This document shows positions 46,497 to 57,600 of a DNA stretch of 64,000 nucleotides, one piece after another; position 1 is the stretch's first letter, and every line of letters starts with the position of its first letter. Below the pieces are notes generated by a model, which ran no database searches, had not been told where the DNA came from, and saw only the letters and a program-made list of their open reading frames with translations. Location of the stretch: contig NC_051138.1 in NCBI RefSeq assembly GCF_014839805.1, forward strand, positions 16,582,020-16,646,019, read 5' to 3'. A program made the translations under genes and the position numbers. Origin of the DNA: Manduca sexta. Its lineage: Eukaryota > Arthropoda > Insecta > Lepidoptera > Sphingidae.

Positions 46497-47098
46497 TCGG
46501 AGAAACATTATTCCCGTCGACATCGTCATTAGTGGTTGCAGACTAGTGGGCGTCATCAGGGTAAAATGCGAGCACAAAACACAAAGATCACAGATATTTT
46601 TATATTTAAATTTAAATTAAACAATATTTTGTCACTTTACGATAATGATGATAGAAAAGTGGACAAATAGGACCGAGCAGCGGGTTCAGGGCACCGATTT
46701 TACTTAAACTAACAAATATTCTCATCGATCCAACTCGATCAGTCACCATCATGAATCCTCCATTCTATATCCAAAGCACTCATGGTCTACCTGAATAGTA
46801 AAGATGGCGCCTCGACCCCGCTGGAGGCACGTGCCTTGCTCTGATTGGCCGTTCCGTAAATTATAATTTTTAAATAAACTTTTATTACATTATGGCTAAG
46901 GCGTAAGATTATAAGTAATAGAAAAATGTAACAAATCAAATAAAATTAGATTAACAATTATTATGCGTTATGCACGCAAACAATCAAGCGGACACATAGC
47001 TTCCTCCGACATATATTTAGATAGATTCAGTAGTATATTACAACTGTTCACGTTCTCGATGTCTCGCCACGTCCGCTGTTTGAAGAAACCAGTAGAGT
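46497..47098. other. Intergenic stretch
   Basis: Nothing recognisable beyond moderate-GC patches near 46800-46850. Confidence 0.4.
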
Positions 47099-47126
47099 AA
47101 CTTATTGTAAAGTGTTACAATAAGTT
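47099..47126. repeat. Perfect 12-bp hairpin at a Helitron boundary
   Basis: AACTTATTGTAA and TTACAATAAGTT separated by AGTG. It sits just before the Helitron-like sequence that starts at about 47127. Confidence 0.85.
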
Positions 47127-47478
47127 CATCACGACGCTATGCTATAGAAGCGGAACATTAATGCAAATTGTTAAAAAAATATTGAAAAAAATATTCCTTT
47201 TAAGAGCATCCGGTGCGTGCATCAATCATGTATCACGGAATTATTCCACTTAAAAACTTATAAAAATATATTATTAAACAAAGTCCCACGCCGAATCTGT
47301 CTGCTCTTCTGAACGCGATATAAGCTCAAAAACTACCGAATGGATATCGATGAAATGTATAATAGAGATAATTTAAGATCCTAGGAAAGACAGGCTACAT
47401 TCTATCCCGAAAAAATATATAGCCGAGCTTTTATCTCGGACAAATTTTCAGAGGGGCGAAGCCGCGAGCAAAAGCTAG
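47127..47478 (+). mobile_element. Diverged, truncated Helitron-like element
   Basis: It contains the 3' unique part of the 37-kb family in diverged form (CATCACGACGCTATGCTAT, GTATCACGGAATTATTCC, AAACAAAGTCCCACGCCG) and ends GCGAGCAAAAGCTAG at 47478. Neither the TC start nor tandem units are present. Confidence 0.65.
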
Positions 47479-48499
47479 TATGTCTCATAGAGCCGTCGCG
47501 CTAATAAAAAAGCCATAACATAATCTAAAATAAAAAGTGACATTTTCTAATAGAATCGATAACAAAGAAAACGGCATTTTAATTTTAATAAATCTGAAAA
47601 CCAAAACTGGGATTTTTAGCGAAAATATTCATTATTAATAAATAGTAAGCTCGATTTATAAGATGATGACTATTTAGTTTCGACTGTATACTTATATAAT
47701 AATATTATTACGTCATTAATATATTATACAAAAAAAAAACAAAAACATAAACTGTATAACTACAATTCGTCATTTGTTACGAAGCTATAGAAATGGGCCA
47801 AATGTGATCGTATATTCCTATTTTTAAAGTGTAACACGAAATTTCAATGCTTACCTTGGAAATTATCAACTCTACTTTGTTCACAGAGACAGTTGTTATT
47901 AAATTAATTGTCTTATTTTTATTTTCTTTCATATCCGCTCAACAATAATGATGGTTGATATTAACATTTAATATAATTTAATAAAATGATATTATGGTAG
48001 TCAGTAACAAAATTTTAAAAATGCACTAAAGTTGCTTAGTATAACATTAAAACAGTAGTATGCGTGCATTGCAATCATTAAATTTTTGTAAACGAATTCT
48101 GTTCGTAATTGTCGTCATCACTACCGCGTTAAAGGTCACTTGATCAACTCTTAAAATAGTTTTTTAAACATTTCAAGGTGGAGAAATTTCGTTTTTATTA
48201 CTTGTACTACTAGCAAATAACTTTCACATACGAAATGAGTTAGTTAATAATATCGAGATCGTAACAATTGCAAATAGTACGAAATTAAAACCTTTCTCTG
48301 CCCTTGACTCATAACTAAAGGTCTTTGTACGAAGCGCTCTACTGTGACTCTTATTATGTACACTTAAAGATCGTTTTCGAACTCTATAAAATATGAAAGT
48401 ACAGTTAGATAGTGGTTGATTATCATTAATTAGGAGAAAGTAGAAAGCAATGGAGTGTTGAACGGACGCGGCAAAAAATAGCGAAGGGTTAAAACTTGT

Positions 48500-48780
48500 G
48501 TTCACACGTAAAGGGCGCGGGGCTAAGCGATGCTGCTGCCGATTCTGATAAGATTACCAATTTACATGGATATTTGCGATTTTCTTCATACATGTCAATG
48601 AAGAAACCATCAGATCCGTCGCTTGATGTTAAGTGGTCCGTCCAAAACAGCAACGCACCCAAATTTTAGATTACAGAGTACTGCGATGCACAGGGTATTC
48701 CTTATTTGGAGACACTAGTTAGTATGAGAAAGTGAAATGATTGCTTCCAATATCCTTCAAAGGTGACTTCTACGCTTGTA
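48500..48780. repeat. Possible retroelement-derived fragment
   Basis: CCATCAGATCCGTCGCTTGA and TGTTAAGTGGTCCGTCC resemble a phrase common in lepidopteran retroelement debris. There is no readable coding sequence and the limits are uncertain. Confidence 0.25.
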
Positions 48781-48861
48781 CATATTTTAGTCTTGAAGAC
48801 AGACATAATTAACTTCTCAGGAGGAATCTCGTAGAAGAGAGACCTGCTAAATGTGGTTTTA

Positions 48862-49062
48862 TCTATACTAATATATATAGCTAAAGAGTTAAAGTGCTAA
48901 TCTCAGGATCGGCTAAACCGATTTTAATATTTTTTTTTCACTAATAGGAAGCTACTTTACTTTTGAGTGCTGTAGGCTATTTGTTATCCCACGAAAATAT
49001 AAAGCAGTAGTTTTATCTCGGGAAAACCTTGTAGCACGAGCGGACCCGCGAGCAAAAGCTAG
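48862..49062 (+). mobile_element. Short non-autonomous Helitron-like element, both ends present
   Basis: It starts TCTATACTAATATATATAG after A and ends GCGAGCAAAAGCTAG, preceded by GCACGAGCGGACCCGCG. It is 201 bp and the same short subfamily as 8963-9170 and 22568-22752. Confidence 0.75.
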
Positions 49063-49074
49063 CAATTTATAACA

Positions 49075-49195
49075 TGCATTCGGCTAAGGACGGACGATTT
49101 CCTATGAGTCGAGAGGAGGCTCTATAATTTTTTTTCATATAATATTAAGTAAAGGCTAAAAATAAAAAATAATCATCCGAACTTAGCTGAATGCA
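49075..49195. mobile_element. Small MITE candidate with 24-25-bp inverted ends
   Basis: TGCATTCGGCTAAGGACGG (from 49075) and CCGAACTTAGCTGAATGCA (to 49195) are imperfect inverted repeats, 20 of 24 matching in the core. The 121-bp element has no coding sequence. No target duplication is obvious, so the superfamily is unknown. Confidence 0.5.
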
Positions 49196-49605
49196 CCTTA
49201 CCTTATCATTGCTATCACATCTTTGTGATCTGCACTTTCTTATTATAGTATATCATTCTGTCTCCCTGTTGCCTCCAAATGGCAACTTAAGTAATCAGCA
49301 AATATATACAGTCTGAATTTTCGAAATGGGGAAATAAGGGCAGCTACTTTCACCGCTGTAGCTAAATTAAAAACCCCTAGGAGACAATCCACTATAATTG
49401 AAGACAATCAGAATTGTATTCAGATTTTAAAAAATTATCCGAATCGATTATATTCTCATATCAAATAAGTATATTTCATATGACTGTGAGACCCTCTGAG
49501 GTTCGAGTATTTTTAAGGTCAAGAATAGCTAAAACATTCTACATATATTATGTTGAAAATGTAATTTCAATTCGCATTTAAATATGACTACGCTTTGTAT
49601 TATAA

Positions 49606-49937
49606 TAGTGGTGATAGCCTAGTTGGGTGTGGAACGGACTGCCAAGACGAATGTCCGCAGGTTCTAACCCAAGGGCACACACATCTGACTTTTCTAAAAT
49701 CATGTGTGTATTCTTTGTGAATTTATCGTTCGCTTTAACGGTGAAGGAAAACATCGTGAGGAAACCTGCACGTCTGAGAAGTTCTCTATAGGTATTTCGA
49801 AGGTGTGTGAAGTCTACCAATCCGCACTAGGCCAGCGTGGTGGACTAAGGCCTAATCCCCCTCAGTGGTAGAGGAGGCCCGTGCTCAGCAGTGGGCAAGT
49901 ATATAATACAGGGCTGATATTATTATTATTTATTATT
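49606..49937 (+). repeat. Full-length tRNA-derived SINE
   Basis: The 5' head has an A-box-like TAGCCTAGTTGGG (49615 on) and a B-box-like GGTTCTAACCC (about 49660-49670), about 35-40 bases apart. The body contains GGTGAAGGAAAACATCGTGA and CCTAATCCCCCTCAGTGGTA, and ends AGTATATAATACAGGGCTGA before an ATT microsatellite (49918-49937). The layout is that of an abundant lepidopteran SINE transcribed by RNA polymerase III and mobilised by a partner LINE. The minus-strand 80-codon frame across it is a by-product. Confidence 0.85.
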
Positions 49938-50478
49938 GTATTCGGGGCCGATATTTACCTGACCGTCGCGTCGCTGGTCACATAATTTTATACAAAAACC
50001 AATATTCACACCTGATCGAAGGTACATCGCAAAAGTCGCATAGAAAATAAAATTGGAATACGGTTGGCGTCATTCAATTCCATTGTAGTCCAAAGACGTT
50101 CTAAATTAATGATAGTCTTTAATTATTTATTTTTTTATCAGAAAATAGGCCAGCGTGAATCTGGGTCTACTAATAGCAAGTGATCATCACCGTCCTTGTA
50201 ATCCGCACTAACAAAAAAGTTGCAAGTTTTATATTGAACCTTAAGGCGAAAATAGGAATGCATAACGGTTTTAAAAATAGGTCCAATAAATTTGTTCATT
50301 ATTTAATACCTACGATGGGCCAATAGGTTATTTTTTTGGGGTTTCGGTGTAGTGTTGACCGCAAAATACGAACAGACGACCCTGGTTTACATGTAATTAT
50401 AGTCTTGAATGATGTTGTTATCGGTTAAGAGCAGCCGTGACGGTTACCATGCTGCAAACGAACTGCTCGCCTAATTAA

Positions 50479-51723
50479 TCTATACTATTATATAAAGCTG
50501 AAGAATTTGTTTGTTTGTTTGAACGCGCTAATCTCAGGAACTACCGGTCCAAACTGAAAAATTCTTTTTGCGTTGGATAGCCCTTTGTTCGTGGAGTGCT
50601 ATAGGTTATATATCATCACGCTATACCCAATAGGAGCGGAGTAGTAATGGCTAATCTCAGGAACTACCGGTCCAAACTGAAAAAATATTTTTGCGTTGGA
50701 TAGCCCTTTGTTCGTGGAGTGCTATAGGTTATATATCATCACGCTATACCCAATAGGAGCGGAGTAGTAATGGCTAATCTCAGGAACTACCGGTCCAAAC
50801 TGAAAAAATATTTTTGCGTTGGATAGCCCTTTGTTCGTGGAGTGCTATAGGTTATATATCATCACGCTATACCCAATAGGAGCGGAGCAGTAATGGCTAA
50901 TCTCAGGAACTACCGGTCCAAACTGAAAAATTATTTTTGCGTTGAATAGCCCTTTGTTCGTGGAGTGCTATAGGCTATATATCATCACGCTATATCCAAT
51001 AGGAGCGGAGCAGTAATGGCTAATCTCGGGAACTACCGGTCCAAATTGAAAAATTCTTTTTGCGTTGGATAGCCCTTCGTTCGTGGAGTGCTATAGGCTA
51101 TATATCATCACGCTATACCCAATAGGAGTGGAGCAGTAATGGCTAATCTCAGGAACTACCGGTCCAAACTGAAAAATTATTTTTGCGTTGGATAGCCCTT
51201 TGTTCGTGGAGTGCTATAGGCTATATATCATCACGCTATACCCATTAGGAGCGGAGCAGTAATGGCTAATCTCAGGAACTACCGGTCCTAACTGAAAAAT
51301 TATTTTTGTGTTGGATAGCCCTTTATTTGTGGAGTGCTATAGGCTATATATCGTCACGCCATGACCAATAGGAGCGGAGCAGTAATGAAACATGTTGCAA
51401 ACACGGGGACAATTTATTAGTTTTGAGAGCTTCCGTGGCGTGCGCTGCGTAAACGGTTAAAGTTATGCAACAATGATGTATGACGGGATTGTTCCTGTTA
51501 AAACGTTCTAAAAAATATATTATAAAACACAGTCCCCCGCTGCATCTGTCTGCCTGAACGCGTTAAACTCAAAAACTACCCAACGTATTAAGATGAAATT
51601 TGGCATGGAGTCAGTTTGAGACCCTGGGAAGAACATAGGCTCCCGGGAAACCACTACTTTTATAACGGAAAACTTTGGCCTGAAAAACTATATAACGCGG
51701 GCGGAGCCGCGGGCAAAAACTAG
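50479..51723 (+). mobile_element. Non-autonomous Helitron-like element with seven 123-bp units
   Basis: It begins TCTATACTATTATATAAAGC after A and ends GCAAAAACTAG before T, with the same CGCGG/CCGCG hairpin near the end. The interior has seven units with landmarks at 50528, 50651, 50774, 50897, 51020, 51143 and 51266, each exactly 123 bp. The 3' part (AGTCCCCCGCTGCATCTGTC to ACGCGGGCGGAGCCGCGG) closely matches the 37-kb copy. Non-coding; 1245 bp. Confidence 0.85.
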
Positions 51724-52599
51724 TAATTTATAAAAATGGTTACTAACTAAAAAAATGATCATCGATGTGTAGTGTGTGTACTTAGTATATAAGCTATGTA
51801 ACGTATTGTAATAAGTTAGTATATTGAGAGCAGTCAAATAAAGAACCTGAAACCATCAACACATCTCAACATATCCTTCCATTACAGATGCAACTCCTGT
51901 ACTACCGGCACAGATAGTTAACCAAGGGCATATATACAGAAAACAATGTCTCATAAGCCCCCCAGCTTCCCAAGCGCGTGAAACGCAAACAGTTGCAGCC
52001 TTAACCGATGCCAAGACTTGAGCGAGAGCAAAAGATATTGGTAAATAAAATGCTTTCTTTGTTCGCAAATGGTCGCGACTTAAAATATAAATGAAGGTCC
52101 TGGTTAAGGTCCGGGGGGACCCGGTGCACTTCATCGCCTAGCCCTACAGTAGCTACACTCCTATCGTACACACGATATACAATACTGCATTAATTCCTTT
52201 TTAAAACAGTTCATGATTGCAATTTGACTAATATTATCTTTAATTATCACGAATCAATGAAATTATGTAAATAAGAATATTTCTTGTAAAATCGATGTCA
52301 CGGCCTGTCATTATGATATCAATTATCAATGCTAATTAATAAAAACTATTTTCCTCTTATTTCAACAAACATACCAATTAACTGCTTTTGTAAACAGATT
52401 TCACGATTCCAGTAATCATGTTAATAACATTCTTTATCATTTAGTTTCTAAGTGAGGTCGTATTCTGTTGAAGAGTAAATGTAATAATTACAGTAATATA
52501 TTTTAACTCATTTGTTGGAAAGACCTTTTTAGCTTGTGTGTTCTATTTAAGTTTCTTTGGTAAAACAACTGATGACTTTAGACAAGGATAATTAATAGA
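51724..52599. other. AT-rich intergenic stretch
   Basis: A 92-codon minus frame at 51856-52134 has no recognisable domain. Otherwise nothing is seen. Confidence 0.4.
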
Positions 52600-53273
52600 C
52601 TAGCTATTGCTTGCAGCTTCACCCGCGTCAATAATTTTCCCCCTTTTTGCAACATTTTCATTGATGCTCCGCTCCTATTGGTCATAGCGTGATGTTATAT
52701 AGCCTAGAGCCTTACACAATAAACAGGCTATCCAATAGTAAAATATTTATTCAATTGGACTGAGTTAGTTCCTGAGTAGCGTTGCCAGACGTCCCGTATT
52801 TACCGGGACGTCCCGTATTTTAGGCATATTTTGAAATGTCCCGGCGGGACAGACTCTGTCCCGTAAATCGATCGATCTACAATTGACAAGTACTCACGCA
52901 AGCAACTTTCGCATTTCCGCATACATACATATCACCGACCCGGTTTTAGTAAATTTAATAAAAAACGAGTTGATATGTACATACTTGTATTGAATTACGA
53001 TTATAATTGTAGGTATTGATTGTGACAAATATGTTAAAACGAATAAAAATATGTTAAAACTGACTCGATACTCGGAAAAATATTTAAAAAAATTAAATTG
53101 TCACAAAATAATTTTCTTTCTTATTTGTCCCGGATAAAAAACTGAAATCCCGTATATATTGCCCATTAAGGCAGTTGGCCGTTATAGGCTAAAAAAAATC
53201 TGGTAACCCTATTCCTGAGATTAGCGCGCTCAAATAAATAAACAATTTTTGCAACTTTATAGAATTGTATAGA
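52600..53273 (-). mobile_element. Helitron-like element interrupted by a hAT MITE
   Basis: The left side starts CTAGCTATTGCTTGCAGC and includes CTCCGCTCCTATTGG; the right side has GATTAGCGCGCTCAAATAA and ends near AGAATTGTATAGA. Joined across the insertion at TTCCTGAG these are one short Helitron-like copy with one 123-bp unit. The host copy therefore predates the hAT-type insertion. Confidence 0.75.
52777..53211. mobile_element. hAT-type MITE with 8-bp target duplication
   Basis: TTCCTGAG is present on both sides (52769-52776 and 53212-53219). Inside are the inverted ends TAGCGTTGCCAGA (52777-52789) and TCTGGTAACCCTA (53199-53211), which match at 11 of 13 positions. The left subterminal part is a palindrome-rich GTCCCGTATTTACCGGGAC block. 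Eight-base duplications and such short ends are typical of the hAT superfamily. The 435-bp element encodes nothing and is non-autonomous. Confidence 0.85.
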
Positions 53274-54537
53274 TGTATGGACCATATTATGGATTTTAGG
53301 TTTTGTCGGTTGGTTTGGTGATACAGAAGTATATTTTATTTCGTTGCAAAAATATTGTATCATACATATAATGATTAGATGTAGGCACATTCTCAGTGTC
53401 AACTCTTAGAAATATATTTAAAAGTAGACCACCAAAAAGAAAGTAAAGGCATTTGATTTTAGTCAATATCAACACGGGTATCTCAAGTATCCTCTCACGA
53501 GTAAGGCACTTTCTTGAGGCGCATCTAAATTGTTTTCATTTTTCTGATCTGAGCACATTATCTTAAAATATTCTTATTAAGGGCGAACTAAACAGCACCT
53601 ATCCGCAACATCATCCCGCATAATCAAAGAAATTTGCCTTCGACATCAATTTGCGTCCATTACGCACGGGTCAGAGTTCGATGGCTGACGATCTTAACAG
53701 CTACCCTATTAAGTCGCGTCATTTTAATTAACTCTTAACGCTCGGAAATAAAGTCTAAAGTCGCCTACAGATATTATATTCGGAGTTTGATATTATATTG
53801 TTGTGTGAAAATTATTAAAGATTCTATGGTCAAAGATTTAAAGTTGAAACTTGTTTAGAGTCGGCATTTCGTTTGATCGCCGTTATACAAGTCGAAATCG
53901 GCAGCGTTGCTGCGTAAGTATGCTAATTCGTGTAATTGGGAGCGAGTGGCGGCATTCTGGGGGACAGGCCATTTGTCGGGGACTCGACAGGGTCAAGTGT
54001 GTCCTCGCTTTTATGGGACTACGTTAGTCCGATTTAGAATTTTTATTCATCTAAAAGCAAATAGTCGTAACCTTTATTGTATCTATTTACGCTAGCCCTA
54101 CATTGAAATTGTTTCAACAATACTAAAATGTTTAATTACAAAATACTGTAATTATTTGGCACGCTGATTACAAGTAAAACGTAAGTATAATGAAAACATA
54201 ATTAGCAAAGAACACAAATATAAAGAAACATAAAATTGCAATGTAAAATAGATAACTTGTTTTCGAAACATCCTTAAAACTAAAGACGATGTTTAATGAC
54301 AAACCACGCACAGCAGTTTCTAGCAGCACAAAATTATGAACAAGGAAATAGGAGTGAGTTAGTTATAAGTACACCTACATTATATTTGAATCATGTTATA
54401 CTTTTATGAAGACGATTCCAGAATTTGCATATATGTATGCATACCATACCAATAATTACATATTTATCTCTTAAGTCATACACGGCATTTAGTAATATTA
54501 ATCAATCCAATCCAATCAATAGGGAGAAAAACAAAAT
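53274..54537. other. AT-rich intergenic stretch
   Basis: No supported gene. The 62-codon frame at 53907-54095 has no recognisable domain. Confidence 0.4.
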
Positions 54538-54622
54538 ACAAAAAACCGCGATAGAATCCGGCAAATTAGTTTAATTTCAATGTTAGTTAAATTTACATTC
54601 GCGTAAATTTAAGAAATCATTA
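54538..54622 (+). mobile_element. PLE terminal fragment
   Basis: AAAAACCGCGATAGAATCCG followed by GTTTAATTTCAATG and CATTCGCGTAAATTTAAGAA is the complement of the segment at 1798-1868. It is a short end fragment of the Penelope-like family. Confidence 0.6.
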
Positions 54623-57600
54623 TAAATCAATCCTATAATGAGTGGTGAACCTAACCCGATATCGCGCATAAACATTCATAGCCTATTCATGATTTTAAAA
54701 ATGGTGGTAGCTCATCCTGGCAATCGAAGCCAGAAGTTTCTTGACGAAAGTAAGTACACCAATCGTATAACTCGTAAGGTGATGCCGCGAATACATGCAG
54801 GAGCCCAGCATGTCGGCGGATCGAGTGGGCCGCGGCGGATCGTTATCGTGGGCACGCGAGGCGACCCATCCGTTTTTTGTGGCTTAACGGGCCAACTCCT
54901 GTCCAAATCGACGCATCGACCGCTACTGTTTTGTTACATTCCAATATTTGTACCGTTAAAATTGAATTTGTTTATGTATTAAGGCTTGGTGCACATTCGC
55001 TGAATTAAATAAAAACTGATTAAAATACAAATAAATTCAAAAACCACTGAAATGCAACAAATACTTTAGGTAATATATATAAGTTAGGTACAATTGAGTT
55101 TTTCTATAGTTTAGTTATTTATTTATTGTACTTAAAAAAATGACCCAACAGTGACCGCTTGCACATTTAAAATCAGCACCCAGTTGATGGAAAACCCAAT
55201 GAGCATACATATAAAAAATATTTACATATATTCATACATAAAAACTCCACTTTTATTGAAGTCGGTTAAAATTATTCGTCAGAGTTTTGCAGCAAATCTA
55301 TTCAAGAATTTACTTTTAAGGAGCTGTCTAAGAAAAGGAAAAATTTGGTCCATATATTTCATAAAAAAGGTAGACATATTATAATCAAGCGGGCCAGCCG
55401 AAAATGAGTAATAATATAATATCACATACACAATCTGAACGATTATCATTGTAGGTTCATTATTAACCTCGAAACCAATAAAAATACCTCTTTGAAAATG
55501 TCAAGAACCAAATAAAACCAGCATCAAAAGACATTACCGAGCTATATTCTTTAAGACTGTAGTACCCAAGTCTGTCTCCTACGAACCGCCCAATCCATGC
55601 TGTTGGCAAACAAAAAAAATATTGAAATAAATGTTTCATTCCGTCGCTCTAACGTCTTCCTTCTACCAAGCCGAATACGAAACAAAGAATATTCACCGAT
55701 CATCTATTATATGTAAGTGGACGTCTACCGAGCCACTCTCACTGTAACATTGCAAATGGTTTAAATATCTGCATAAAATTAATAACCGAACCGACGTTCG
55801 CAATAAATGTGTTTTCGCGTGTGTGCCGCACGTTATTGAAGGTGAGGAGCGGGGCGCGGTATGCGCATGCGCGCCGTCCCGACTGATGGATGACAGGTGA
55901 CGTCGGCGCCGCAAAGGACCAGGGACGTCACAACCGCCCGCCGCTCCGAAACCTAGGCACACAGCCAGGAATGCTACATTGCCTTTAATTACCACTTCAA
56001 AGAGAAACGCGACGGTTAATGATTGACCCGTTGCTAATTATATTACCGTGAAATAGTAATATAAAATTTTATATAACTAAACAAAGAAGAACGTCGGTGA
56101 ATGATAAGTGGTCATTTAAACTAAATAATGGGAACAAGATGGAAGGTGTCGATAATTTAAAAACCAAACAAAGATGACAGAATTTGTCGTCGCAATGGCA
56201 CAATATCATATATTAAAATACAAACTATATCTATAAAGTATAATAAATTTACCAACTTACTAAGTACTTACTTATAGTTTAAATTATATTTTTATACAGC
56301 TTAACGATGAGATTAACTATTATATAATTGTATTCCAGTAACATCGTAATTGCGATATCGTTTTTTTTTAAATGATACGAGCCACGTTGAATAACATTAG
56401 GTTTATAGTTCAAAAGGACTGACGCTGTCAGGGATATGTCGCCATCTCGCGAAGTGAAATTATAGCTTTTTATAATTATAGTACAATAAATCACTATTCC
56501 TAGTTCCTTATTTCTTCTAGCACCACACTGTGCATTTCATGGCGTATGTGCAGAAGTAATCACTTAATTGCTCATATTTTTCTAATAATGAAACTTGTAA
56601 ACTAAATAAATTAAAATCCTAGAAGCACGGTGGGAGCCCTGAGTTTTTGTGGGCTCATCAAGCATTCGCGCTGAGATCGGGCGAGCGACCGACAGATCTT
56701 GCGGTGGGTACAAAGCGAAGCCGCTCGCACCACCAGCCTACGCGATTTGCGTAATGTGGATTAAAAATGGTACGGAATCACAATCATTACTAGATCTGTG
56801 CCGACTGCCGCACACCGTTCTACACCGGAAACTGCTTCAACTGTTATACATTATAATTTTCGTATGCTTTCTTTTATATACCTATACATTATTACACTCG
56901 TAAGACTTTACTACTTGTAGTTTTTAGGTCCCACGAATGCGAGTCCATTACAGGTTCTATGTATTTGTACACATCAAACGGTTTTGTTCCAGTTCAAAGA
57001 ACATTTATGCAAATGTATTATATAATGACTAGATATTATGAGAATACTTAAGGTTTACGGTATTGAATACTGTGTGTCAAGCACACTTTGTATTACTAGC
57101 ATGAAATTAATGACTACTGCTAATGTGCTGCTGGTTCTAAGGATTTGGGAATCACCATAGTCTCATAATACGTGTTTAATTATAGAATCCTTTTCAAAGG
57201 AAAAACAGCCTTTGTCGTACTGTGGAACTCGTCCTTAAAAATGTGCGACCGATTGCCCATAGAATAATATCAAGTCGCGATATTACTTGCAATAAACATA
57301 GCTAATAAAAATTTAAACTCATCATGCGGTGAATTAAACTAGCGTGACCGCATTCACACTGGATCTGTGCAATAAACGAGAGAATAATTCCGAGAAACGC
57401 GTGCGCATCTTAACGGTCATAAATCGCACGCGAGAATTTGGATATAGATGCACCTAGAATGTAAATTAACGCACGTACGTAGGTACTTAGTTATGTGTAG
57501 TTTTTATCACTGTAGTAATATATACTGTGTAAGTAATAACTTAAAAAACTATTCATTAAAATAATATGTTTTATCTGTATTCGGAGTCATGGCTGATTCT

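Noticed and set aside
49578..49820. 80-codon minus-strand frame
   Set aside because: It is antisense to a tRNA-derived SINE.
54638..54982. 114-codon plus-strand frame
   Set aside because: No recognisable domain, no promoter or splice evidence, and it starts next to a PLE fragment.
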